Assembly: GCA_035695265.1 (NCBI GenBank)
Contig: DASSEM010000079.1
Location: forward strand, 1-8,184
Length of the DNA: 8,184 nt
Origin: RHKX01 sp035695265
GTDB lineage: Bacteria > Actinomycetota > Thermoleophilia > Solirubrobacterales > 70-9
Direction of reading: 5' to 3'
In this document: one piece after another, positions 1-6,082 of the stretch
How the letters are laid out: each line of letters opens with the position of its first letter
Numbering within the stretch: the first letter of the stretch is position 1
The notes under the pieces: model-generated
Told to the model about the DNA's origin: nothing
Databases searched by the model: none
Seen by the model: only the letters and a program-made list of their open reading frames with translations
Program-made: the position numbers and the translations under genes

Positions 1-636
1 GAGCGGGCCGCCGCCGAGGCCGAGCGCGCCGCCGATGAGGCCGCCGAGGCGACGATGCCGGCGATCGGGCGCGAGCGCGAGACGGGTCAGCGCGAGGAGG
101 GGGGTTCGGAGCCGGGGGGCTTCACACGGGTGCGGGGCGAGGTCGCCTACCGCTACGAGGAGCTCGAGCGGCGCTCGCCGGTCAGCCCACTCGTGCTCGT
201 GCTCGGCGTCCTGGCCCTGGTCGCCGCAGCGGCGATCCTGACCGGCGGCTTCGGTCTGCTCGGATCCGACGACGACGGCGGTGCCGCGGCGACCGCGACC
301 AAGAAGCAGGAGGAGACCGAGCCCGAGGTCGCGGTCCTGAACGGCACGGCGCCCGAGGGCGGCGTCGGCGTCCCCGGCACGGCGAAGGCGGCGAGCGTGT
401 TCGTCGAGGACGCCGGCTGGAAGGTCGGCGCGGTCACCGACGCGGGCAGCTTCACGACCAGCACCGTGATGTTCACCGACGGCGCCAAGTCCGACGCCAA
501 GCAGCTCGCCGACGACCTCACCGACCAGCTCGGATCGCTGGATGTCCTCCCGATCACGCCCGAGATCGAGGACGCCGCCAAGGGCGCGGAGATCGCCCTC
601 GTGGTCGGCCAGGACGATCAGGGCATCGCCGGATGA
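1..636 (+). CDS. Membrane-anchored LytR_C-domain protein (5' partial)
   Basis: The frame is open from the first base, so the true start probably lies upstream; 211 residues are visible. The first ~60 are hydrophilic: an Ala/Glu/Arg-rich helical stretch, then a Gly/Glu-rich linker. One hydrophobic helix follows at about 63-86 (PLVLVLGVLALVAAAAIL), then a Lys/Glu linker. A LytR_C-like domain spans about 109-205, opening with EVAVLNGT and containing a STVMFTDG strand. This domain is known as the C-terminal part of LytR-CpsA-Psr envelope proteins, but no LCP catalytic domain is visible here. With one helix and a hydrophilic N-terminus, the domain is predicted to face outside. An internal ATG at 55 is an alternative start. 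I prefer the open upstream frame because its codons have G/C at nearly every third position and encode a plausible helix. The next gene starts 19 bases downstream. The role is inferred to be envelope-related; the exact function is unknown. Confidence 0.8.
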   Translation, partial: ERAAAEAERAADEAAEATMPAIGRERETGQREEGGSEPGGFTRVRGEVAYRYEELERRSPVSPLVLVLGVLALVAAAAILTGGFGLLGSDDDGGAAATATKKQEETEPEVAVLNGTAPEGGVGVPGTAKAASVFVEDAGWKVGAVTDAGSFTTSTVMFTDGAKSDAKQLADDLTDQLGSLDVLPITPEIEDAAKGAEIALVVGQDDQGIAG

Positions 637-655
637 CGGCGCGGACCGGCTTGCG

Positions 656-1402
656 ATGCAGGCTGCGCTGACAATCACCGCCGCCACCGAGTCGCTGCTC
701 GGCAAGGGCCTACTGGTGCCGCTCGGCGGCATCGCCGCACTGCTGGCGATGCTCGGGATGGCGCTCCTGGTCCCGATCTTCCTCAACCAGCGCCGCGAGA
801 TCGCGCGGCTGACGGGCTGGATGAACCGCGAGCCCGATGCGGGTACGACCGAGTTCCGGGCGGTCACGCCGCCGCCCCGTGCGGCGTCACCCGCCGCCGA
901 TCGCGTCACCTCGGAGCGGCCCGCGCTGGAGCGGATCGGCACCGCCGAGCAGCGCGCGGTCCGCGCCATCGAGCGCGGCCCGCGTCACCCGCTGGTCATC
1001 GCGATCGTCGCCCTGCTCGTCGCCGTCGGGATCTTCTTCGCGGTTGGCCACTTCCTGCGCGCCGGCGATGACGGCGATGACGGCAACCGGATCGATCCGA
1101 GCACGGTCAGCATCGTCGTCCTCAACGCATCGACCTCGTCGGGCCTCGCCGGGGAGGTCGCTGACGAACTCGGCGGCAGCGACTTCGACGTGATCGGGAC
1201 CAGCGTCGCCAACGGCGGCAGCGGCAGGAGCATCGTCCGCTACGCCGACGGGCAGCAGCGCCAGGCGAAGCTGGTCGCCCGCAAGCTCGGGATCGAGGAC
1301 GTCAAGCCGTTCGACAAGGAGGCGCAGGCCGCGGCCAACGAGGCCGAGATCGTCGCCTTCGTCGGCGACGACGTCGCCAAGGCCTCGGGCGGCAAGGGCT
1401 GA
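656..1402 (+). CDS. Two-helix membrane protein with C-terminal LytR_C domain
   Basis: This is a 248-residue protein. Two hydrophobic helices lie at about 19-43 and 112-134 (LVIAIVALLVAVGIFFAVGH), separated by a ~70-residue Arg/Pro-rich loop. An acidic Gly/Asp linker leads to a LytR_C domain at about 149-236, with the hallmark VSIVVLNAS near its start, a SIVRYADG strand, and a closing EIVAFVGDD. With the basic loop inside, the short N-terminus and the LytR_C domain would both lie outside. There is no LCP phosphotransferase domain. I chose the ATG at 656 because the frame upstream of it (back to an ATG at 542) merely overlaps the previous gene and gives Arg/Ser-rich shadow sequence. The Shine-Dalgarno match is weak (GCGGA at 641-645), so coupling to the upstream gene is plausible. 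It appears to be a divergent partner of the preceding LytR_C protein. The fold is reasonably secure; the function is not known. Confidence 0.85.
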   Translation: MQAALTITAATESLLGKGLLVPLGGIAALLAMLGMALLVPIFLNQRREIARLTGWMNREPDAGTTEFRAVTPPPRAASPAADRVTSERPALERIGTAEQRAVRAIERGPRHPLVIAIVALLVAVGIFFAVGHFLRAGDDGDDGNRIDPSTVSIVVLNASTSSGLAGEVADELGGSDFDVIGTSVANGGSGRSIVRYADGQQRQAKLVARKLGIEDVKPFDKEAQAAANEAEIVAFVGDDVAKASGGKG

Positions 1403-1406
1403 TCCG

Positions 1407-1853
1407 ATGAGTCGGGCCGCGGGCCTGCGCGGAGCGGGTCTGGGGGCGGTCCTCTTCGCCTGCCTGTTGCTGCTCACCGTCGCCGTCTTCGTCGTCGAGC
1501 GGGCCGCCCGGTCCTCCGACGACGTCGTCAACACGGTTGTGCTGTCGCCCCGGCTCGAGCACGGGCAGGCGGAGGTCACCTTCACCCTCGCCGAGCCGGA
1601 CGACGACGTCGACGTCCTGATCATCGACGGCAACGAAAGCAGCGACGGCGACGTCGTCGCGGCCCTGGCGGAAGGCGAGGACCTCGAGGCCGGCTCGCAC
1701 ACCTACACCTGGGACGGCCGCAGCGAAGACGGCTTACCGGCCCCGCCGGGCCTCTACGCGCTCGAGGTGGTCCTCGGAGACCAAGGCCGTGACATCAAAC
1801 CGCCGGGACGGATCGAGATCACCGCCTCCTCGGGGGACGAACCCGATGGATGA
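1407..1853 (+). CDS. Signal-anchored protein with FlgD-like Ig domain
   Basis: This 148-residue protein has an N-terminal basic segment and a hydrophobic helix at about 12-30 (GAVLFACLLLLTVAVFVVE), read as an uncleaved signal anchor; no lipobox cysteine context is seen. Residues ~42-140 resemble the FlgD-type Ig-like beta sandwich: a VVLSPRLEHGQAEVTFTL opening, the GSHTYTWDGRSEDG turn, then APPGLYALEVVLGDQ. In that family this W-D-G...G...P-G-x-Y pattern marks an extracellular beta domain found in flagellar hook caps and many secreted bacterial proteins. No flagellar gene is nearby, so a surface or scaffold role is more likely. The start is supported by AAGGG at 1394-1398, eight bases before the ATG and inside the end of the previous gene. 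The gap to that gene is 4 bases, and the next gene overlaps by 8. The specific partner is unknown. Confidence 0.82.
   Translation: MSRAAGLRGAGLGAVLFACLLLLTVAVFVVERAARSSDDVVNTVVLSPRLEHGQAEVTFTLAEPDDDVDVLIIDGNESSDGDVVAALAEGEDLEAGSHTYTWDGRSEDGLPAPPGLYALEVVLGDQGRDIKPPGRIEITASSGDEPDG
1832..1837 (+). promoter_or_regulatory. Ribosome binding site fixing the start of the Wzy_C gene
   Basis: GGGGGA lies eight bases before the ATG at 1846, inside the end of the Ig-domain gene. It supports 1846 over the in-frame ATG at 1789, which would add 19 hydrophilic residues (Ser/Arg/Pro-rich) ahead of the first membrane helix and overlap the previous gene by 65 bases. Confidence 0.6.
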
Positions 1854-3336
1854 GCCATTGCTCTGGGCCGGCACCCTCGTCTGCGCCCTCACTGCCGCGG
1901 CCGGCCTCGTGCCGGCGCTTTCACGCCGGGCCCGGCTGGTGGCGCTGACCGTCGCGGTGCTGCTCGCCCCCGTCCTCGTGATCGCCGATGCCTGGGACAG
2001 CGCCCGGATCGCCGACCTCCGCGAGCACCCGCCCCTACTCGTCGCCGGGGCGCTCGCCGCCGCCGCCGGGATCGCGGTGCTCGCCTGGCTCTTCCGCCGC
2101 CGGGCCGGCTGGCTCGTCCCGGCGCTCGTCGCGATGATGCCGTTCCGGATTCCGATCGACCTCGGCGGCGGCGACGCCAACCTGCTCCTGCCGCTGTACG
2201 CGGTGATCGCCGGCGGCCTCGCGGCGGCGTTGATCGGCGCCTGGCGGGAGCCGGACCGGACACCCTCTGCAAGCACCGATCGCGGGCCCTGGCTCGACGC
2301 GGTCGGCTGGGCCCTGGCCGGCGTCGTCGTGCTCTACGCGCTGCAGTCCGCCTATGCCGACGATCTCACCCCGGCACTGCAGAACGTCGCGTTCTTCCTC
2401 GCCCCGTTCGCCGCCCTCTTCGCGCTGCTCGCCGGCGCGCGCTGGGACCGGCCGGCGCTGCGGGCGGTCGTCTGGGTCCTGGTCGTCGAGGGGCTCGCCT
2501 TCCTCCTCGTCGGCCTCGTCGAGTACGGCGCCCGCGAGCTGCTCTGGAACGACAAGGTGATCTCCGGCAACGAGGCACACACCTATTTCCGGGTCAACTC
2601 GCTGTTCTGGGACCCGAACATCCTCGGCCGCTACCTGGCGGTGACGATGACCGTGCTCGCGGCGATCGTCGCCTATTCGGAACGTCCCCGCGAGGTCAAG
2701 GCCGCCGCCGGATGCTTCGCGCTGCTCTCGGTGCTGCTCCTGATCACGTTCTCGCAGACGAGCACGCTCGCTCTGCTGGCCGCCCTGCTGGTCCTCGCCG
2801 CGACCCGCTGGGGTCTCATCCGGGGGCTGGCCGCGGCGACGGCGACCGCCCTCGCGCTCGCCGCGACGGTCGCTTTGATCGCCGGCGGCGGGCTCAGCAG
2901 CGAGACGACCAGCGGTCGCGCCGGCCTGATCGACGGCGGGATCGAGATCGCCGAGGACCATCCCCTCGCCGGGGTCGGCTCCGGCGGCTTCGCAACTGAG
3001 TTCACCGCCCGCTATTACCAGGGCGAGGGCTTCGCGGCCGAGAGCCACACCGAGCCGGTCACCATCGCCGCCGAGCAGGGCGCGGTCGGCCTGCTCGCCT
3101 ACGCGGCGCTGCTCGCCGTCACGATCGGCGCGCTGCTCTCCGCCACCGGGATCGCGCTGCGCGGGCGCGCCCGCGGTCCGGCGCTGGCGGCGGCGCTGCT
3201 CGCGATCTACGCGCTGATGCTCGTCCACAGCTTCGGCTACGCAGCGTTCCTCACCGACCCGATCACCTGGGTGGTGCTGGCGATCGCCGCCGCGGCCCTC
3301 GTCCGGGCACCCCGGACGGCCGAGCGGAGCGGCTGA
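1846..3336 (+). CDS. O-antigen ligase/polymerase-family membrane protein (Wzy_C)
   Basis: This is a 496-residue, highly hydrophobic protein with about a dozen predicted membrane helices, a normal size for Wzy/WaaL-family enzymes. These use undecaprenyl-linked glycans to polymerise repeat units or ligate chains on the outer face of the membrane. The family pattern is clear: RVNSLFWDPN at 249-258 followed by a helix, a TFSQTST segment at 301-307, then the large outer loop with SGRAGL (Arg358), HPLAGVGSGGF at 372-382 and ESHTEP (His401), followed by the next helix. The Arg and His match positions known to matter in WaaL-like enzymes. Polymerase and ligase cannot be told apart from sequence alone; beside a flippase in a Gram-positive-type genome I favour polymerase. 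It overlaps the upstream gene by 8 bases and the flippase by one (TGATG), so coupled translation is likely. Confidence 0.9.
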   Translation: MDEPLLWAGTLVCALTAAAGLVPALSRRARLVALTVAVLLAPVLVIADAWDSARIADLREHPPLLVAGALAAAAGIAVLAWLFRRRAGWLVPALVAMMPFRIPIDLGGGDANLLLPLYAVIAGGLAAALIGAWREPDRTPSASTDRGPWLDAVGWALAGVVVLYALQSAYADDLTPALQNVAFFLAPFAALFALLAGARWDRPALRAVVWVLVVEGLAFLLVGLVEYGARELLWNDKVISGNEAHTYFRVNSLFWDPNILGRYLAVTMTVLAAIVAYSERPREVKAAAGCFALLSVLLLITFSQTSTLALLAALLVLAATRWGLIRGLAAATATALALAATVALIAGGGLSSETTSGRAGLIDGGIEIAEDHPLAGVGSGGFATEFTARYYQGEGFAAESHTEPVTIAAEQGAVGLLAYAALLAVTIGALLSATGIALRGRARGPALAAALLAIYALMLVHSFGYAAFLTDPITWVVLAIAAAALVRAPRTAERSG

Positions 3337-4880
3337 TGCTCGACTACCTGCGCCGCCTCGTCAGCACCGGCTTCGCCTACACCGCCGCGAGCGTCGTCTC
3401 GAAGGTGATCGCGGTCCTCCTGCTGCCGCTCTACACGAGCTACCTGAGCCCCACCGAATACGGGCAGGCCGAGCTCCTGTTCTCGACGGTCGTCGCCGCC
3501 AGCATCGTCATCCGGCTCGGCCTGATCGAGGCTCTGCTGCGCTTCTACTACCTGCCCGACGAACGCGGCGACCGCGTGATCGCGACCGGCTTCGCCGCGC
3601 TCTTCTGGGCGACGACCGCCGGAGCGCTGGTCGCACTGCCGTTCGCGTCCCAGATCGGCGATCTGCTCAGCGGCGAGGCGCTCGATCCCGGTCTCGTCCG
3701 GATCGCGATCGGCGGCCTCTGGGTGCTGACCCTCTACGAGTACATGTCCACCCTGTTCCGGGTCGACGAGCGGGCTCGGGCCTACTTCGGGTTCACGATC
3801 GGCAACGTCCTGGTCGCGATCGCGCTCACCGTGGCGCTGGTGGTCGGCCTCGACGCCGGCGCCGAGGGCCTGTTGCTCGGCGCCTACGTCGCCGGGCTTC
3901 CCTTCCTGCTCTGGCTGATCGTCGCCGAGCGCCGCCGCCTCGCGCTGTGGCCCGAGCGGGAGCTGCTCCGGCGGATGTTCCGGTTCGGCCTGCCGACGAT
4001 GCCGGCCGAGATCTCGATCTACTCCCTCGCGTTCGTCGACCGGATCATCATCGCCCACTCGCTCGGCCCCGCCCAGCTCGGCCTCTACGGGCTCGCCTTC
4101 AAGTTCAGCCAGGCGATCCAGGTCGTCGTCCGCGGCTTCCAGCTCGCCTGGCCGCCGCTCGCCTACTCGATCCGCGACGACGAGGAGGCCCGTCGCACCT
4201 ACGCGGTCGTCGTCACCGCGTTCACGGCGCTCTGCGGGCTGATCGTCGTCGCGATGTGGCTCGAGGCCCGCTGGATCGTGCGGCTCCTGGCCGCCCCCGA
4301 CTTCTTCGACTCCTACGAGGCGATCGGCCCGCTCGCCCTCGGTGCCGCGCTCTACGGCATCTACCTGGCGCTGGTCGTGATCCTCGGCCGTACCGGCAAG
4401 ACGCAGTACAACTTCCCGGTCACGATCGCGGCCACGGTCGCCAACGTCGCCCTCAACCTGATCCTCGTCCCCGCCTGGGGGATCGTCGGCGCCGGGGTGG
4501 CGCTGATCGCCTCCTACCTGATCGTGATCGTCCTGATCTACCTGGTCAGCCGCCGGATCTTCCCGATCCCGTGGCAGTGGGGCCGCCTCGCGGTGGTCGT
4601 CGGCGCCGCGGCGGCGCTGATCGCCGCCGGCGAGGTCCTCCTGCCGACCGACGGCGCCGCCGGGTTCCTGTCACGGCTCGCGCTGATCGGCCTCTACCCG
4701 CTGATCCTCTGGTTCGGCGGCGCCGTCCGCCCCGACGAGCGCCGCCAGGTCGCCGAGCTGCTCAGCCCGGAGCGGCTGCGCGCCCGCTGGGCCGACCTGC
4801 GGGCGCGCCGCGCCGCCGAGGGCGACGAGCAGGCCCGTGCCGAGGAGCTCTACGAGCAGGAGATCCGGGACCAACGATAA
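3336..4880 (+). CDS. Wzx-type polysaccharide flippase (MOP superfamily)
   Basis: This 514-residue protein has about 12-14 hydrophobic helices. It opens with the family-typical GFAYTAASVVSKVIAVLLLP (12-31), then LYTSYLSPTEYGQAEL, as in Wzx/RfbX and related polysaccharide-export proteins. The centre has FRFGLPTMPAEISIYSLAFV (216-234), then DRIIIAHSLGPAQLGLYGLA (235-254), the matching start of the second six-helix half. Later helices include PVTIAATVANVALNLILVPA (361-380). The family flips undecaprenyl-diphosphate-linked repeat units from the inner to the outer leaflet. A charged tail (about 465-514, rich in Arg, Glu and Ala) follows the last helix and is probably cytoplasmic and helical. The start overlaps the previous stop in TGATG, with GGAG at 3326-3329 as ribosome site. 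It is the last gene of this plus-strand run. The family is confident; the sugar specificity cannot be read from sequence. Confidence 0.93.
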   Translation: MLDYLRRLVSTGFAYTAASVVSKVIAVLLLPLYTSYLSPTEYGQAELLFSTVVAASIVIRLGLIEALLRFYYLPDERGDRVIATGFAALFWATTAGALVALPFASQIGDLLSGEALDPGLVRIAIGGLWVLTLYEYMSTLFRVDERARAYFGFTIGNVLVAIALTVALVVGLDAGAEGLLLGAYVAGLPFLLWLIVAERRRLALWPERELLRRMFRFGLPTMPAEISIYSLAFVDRIIIAHSLGPAQLGLYGLAFKFSQAIQVVVRGFQLAWPPLAYSIRDDEEARRTYAVVVTAFTALCGLIVVAMWLEARWIVRLLAAPDFFDSYEAIGPLALGAALYGIYLALVVILGRTGKTQYNFPVTIAATVANVALNLILVPAWGIVGAGVALIASYLIVIVLIYLVSRRIFPIPWQWGRLAVVVGAAAALIAAGEVLLPTDGAAGFLSRLALIGLYPLILWFGGAVRPDERRQVAELLSPERLRARWADLRARRAAEGDEQARAEELYEQEIRDQR

Positions 4881-4925
4881 CTCCGGGGGAATGCTCCGCT
4901 TCCACCGTTGCGCGGGTGTTGGTTT

Positions 4926-5095
4926 GGCAACGAGGAGGATCTGCAGCCGCGTTCACGGCAGTGGGCGGGATTGGTCCAATATCTCGGACAAATCACGCCC
5001 ACTGTGGCGATGCAGCCGAGACGAGCAGCGCCGCCAACCTCCCCTCAGTCCCCAAACCACCGCCTGGCAACGGGGGAAGATCGGCGCAAGCCGCG
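4926..5095. repeat. Imperfect direct repeat, two copies
   Basis: Copy one (4926-4951) and copy two (5066-5095) share GGCAACG, then a G-rich stretch, GATC, CA and GCCGCG in the same order, with several substitutions and small gaps; my hand alignment gives about 22 matches in 30 columns. The copies flank the 46-base palindrome. In GC-rich DNA part of this likeness could be chance, so a real duplication is only suggested. Confidence 0.3.
4959..5004. repeat. 46-base imperfect palindrome (inverted repeat)
   Basis: The arms CAGTGGGCG (4959-4967) and CGCCCACTG (4996-5004) are perfectly complementary. Inside, GATT/AATC (4969-4972 with 4991-4994) and GTCC/GGAC (4974-4977 with 4986-4989) also pair. 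Single opposed G-A positions separate the helices at 4968/4995 and 4973/4990, and the loop is 8 bases. That is 17 pairs in 46 bases. It begins 79 bases after the flippase stop and has no T-run after it on either strand. It may be a terminator without a T tract, a protein-binding palindrome or a remnant element. Confidence 0.75.
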
Positions 5096-5109
5096 GCCAC
5101 CGCCGGCCG

Positions 5110-5134
5110 GGCGCGAGCCGAACCAGCTCGCGCC
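5110..5134 (-). terminator. Strong GC hairpin, putative terminator for the minus-strand GT2
   Basis: GGCGCGAGC (5110-5118) and GCTCGCGCC (5126-5134) form a perfect 9-bp stem with a 7-base loop. On the minus strand it begins one base after the TAG stop (5138-5136) of the GT2 gene. A 5-bp hairpin (5094-5109) and a GCAA-loop hairpin (5082-5093) follow. There is no T-run on either side, so it does not fit the classical intrinsic terminator. Being symmetric, it could also act on transcripts from the flippase side. The structure is certain; the function is inferred. Confidence 0.45.
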
Positions 5135-5135
5135 G

Positions 5136-6065
5136 CTACCCGCCCTCCGCCAGCTCCCGCAATCCCTCGCCCGTCGGTCGCCACGCCTTGCGGGCGTGGA
5201 GCCAGAACCAGCCGGGGTCGTGGCCGGGGAGCGCAAGGGCCGCCAGGGCGCGGGGGAGGTAGGAGAAGGCGGTGAGCGCGCGGGCCGCAGCGGCCGCGGC
5301 CGGGCCGTGGTGCTTGCGCATGTAGAGGTCGCGGTTGCGGTGGAACTCGACCACTCGGCGACTGCCGGCGGCGCGGTCGTTGGCGAGCTGCTCGTGGTGG
5401 ATGGCGCGCGCGGCGGGCACGTAGAGGGTGTGCCAGCCGGCCTCGCCGAGCCGCTTGCAGAGGTCGGTCTCGTCGGAGTAGACGAAGAAGTCGGGATCGA
5501 GCCAGTCGACCCGCTCGGCCGCGGCGCGGCGGACGAGCAGCGCCGCCGACTGCGCCCAGCCGACCCGCCGCGTCCTCGACCCGCCGCTCTCGGTGACGAG
5601 CAGGCGGTGGAGCAGCAGCGCCTGGGCGAGCGCGGTCCCGACGCCGGGGAGGCGCCATGCGCAGGGCTGCGGCCGCCCCTCGCCGTCGAGGAGCTGCGCG
5701 CCGGCGGCGCCGGCGGCCGGATCGGCGCGGAGCGCCTCGACCAGCGCCGCGGCCGCGCCCGGCAGGAGCTCGGAGTCCTCGTTGAGGAGCAGGCAGAGCT
5801 CTCCCTGCGCCGACTCGAGCAGCAAGGAGTCGTTCAGGGCCTTGCCCTGGCGGCGCTCGGTGACGATCAGGCGGAGGCGGTCGCCGATCCCGCGCTCGCG
5901 CTGGGCGATCTGCGCGACGAGGTCGACCGAGCCGTCGTCGGAGTGGTTGTCGAGGACGAGGATCTCGTGCTCGACGCCCGCCGGATGGTTGGCGGCGATC
6001 GCCCGCAGGCAGGCGCCGAGGTGGTCGCGGCCGTTCGTGTTGACGACGCAGTAGGAGAGCTCCAT
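5136..6065 (-). CDS. GT2-family glycosyltransferase (rhamnosyltransferase-like)
   Basis: This 309-residue enzyme has the GT-A fold pattern and would transfer a sugar from a nucleotide-sugar onto a growing lipid-linked glycan in the cytoplasm. The start is typical: ELSYCVVNTNGRDHLGACL, then LVLDNHSDDGS at 36-46, GKALNDSL at 74-81, and the metal-site region LLLNEDSE at 92-99, where relatives often have N-P-D. The acceptor half has GWAQSAALLVRR at 169-180, then DPDFFVYSDETDLCKRLGEAG at 190-210 and HHE at 223-225. This arrangement is seen in WbbL-like rhamnosyltransferases, though the sugar is not proven. The C-terminal part may be peripheral to the membrane, with no clear spanning helix. It is the only minus-strand gene here and converges on the flippase operon. 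Its ATG lies 17 bases from the divergent GT4 start, with no clear Shine-Dalgarno site, so its transcript may be nearly leaderless. Confidence 0.92.
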   Translation of the reverse strand: MELSYCVVNTNGRDHLGACLRAIAANHPAGVEHEILVLDNHSDDGSVDLVAQIAQRERGIGDRLRLIVTERRQGKALNDSLLLESAQGELCLLLNEDSELLPGAAAALVEALRADPAAGAAGAQLLDGEGRPQPCAWRLPGVGTALAQALLLHRLLVTESGGSRTRRVGWAQSAALLVRRAAAERVDWLDPDFFVYSDETDLCKRLGEAGWHTLYVPAARAIHHEQLANDRAAGSRRVVEFHRNRDLYMRKHHGPAAAAAARALTAFSYLPRALAALALPGHDPGWFWLHARKAWRPTGEGLRELAEGG

Positions 6066-6066
6066 C

Positions 6067-6073
6067 GGGAGAA
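6067..6073 (+). promoter_or_regulatory. Ribosome binding site of the GT4 gene in the divergent gap
   Basis: GGGAGAA ends nine bases before the ATG at 6083 and fills almost half of the 17-base gap between the divergent starts. It supports 6083 as the start, which also fits the protein, whose first GT-B beta strand begins at once. No space remains in the gap for promoters, so both must lie inside the opposite coding region. Confidence 0.45.
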
Positions 6074-6082
6074 TCGTCGCCC

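Larger units (their letters stand above)
4881..5135. other. Convergent intergenic region with nested inverted repeats
   Basis: No convincing gene is seen between the flippase stop and the stop of the minus-strand glycosyltransferase. Open frames crossing it are tails or shadows of the neighbours. Positions 4961-5000 contain 23 G/C of 40, well below the surrounding genes. Visible structure: a weak hairpin at 4884-4898; CGTTGC 4906-4911 against GCAACG 4927-4932; a long-range helix pairing 4913-4927 with 5052-5066 (one mismatch at 4919/5060, two G-T pairs); GGAGG 4934-4938 against CCTCC 5038-5042; a 46-base palindrome inside it; then hairpins at 5082-5093 (CGGC, GCAA loop, GCCG), 5094-5109 and 5110-5134. 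Some of these pairings compete with each other. It may be no more than two convergent 3' ends with terminators, but a structured RNA or a decayed mobile element is possible. Confidence 0.6.

Noticed and set aside
542..655. Upstream extension of the second LytR_C gene to ATG 542
   Set aside because: The extra 38 residues are Arg/Ser/Pro-rich, overlap the previous gene by 95 bases and precede a natural N-terminus at 656.
2035..3228. A 397-residue open frame on the minus strand opposite the Wzy_C gene
   Set aside because: Its product is Arg/Glu/Asp/Gly-rich low-complexity sequence with no domain pattern, as expected antisense to a GC-rich hydrophobic gene; the plus-strand frame has clear membrane helices and family motifs.
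3237..4058. A 273-residue minus-strand open frame opposite the flippase
   Set aside because: Same antisense shadow composition (Asp/Glu/Arg/Gln-rich), and it conflicts with a clear Wzx protein.
4959..5004. Possible integron attC recombination site
   Set aside because: It lacks the conserved GTT/AAC core sites at its ends and the extrahelical bases typical of attC; no integrase or cassette is present.
4990..5040. Resemblance to part of a cobalamin riboswitch (CACTGTGG and nearby bases)
   Set aside because: The required B12 box and other conserved blocks are absent, and the element lies behind, not ahead of, both flanking genes.
3947..5275. A 442-residue plus-strand frame running through the flippase end and the intergenic gap
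   Set aside because: It is Arg/Pro/Ala-rich and has no recognisable domain; most of it is a frame-shifted reading of the flippase gene.
6040..6068. Sigma-70-like promoter for the GT4 gene with TTGACG at 6040-6045
   Set aside because: The -35 match is good, but at 17-18 bases spacing the -10 position reads CATCGG/ATCGGG, which is not convincing.
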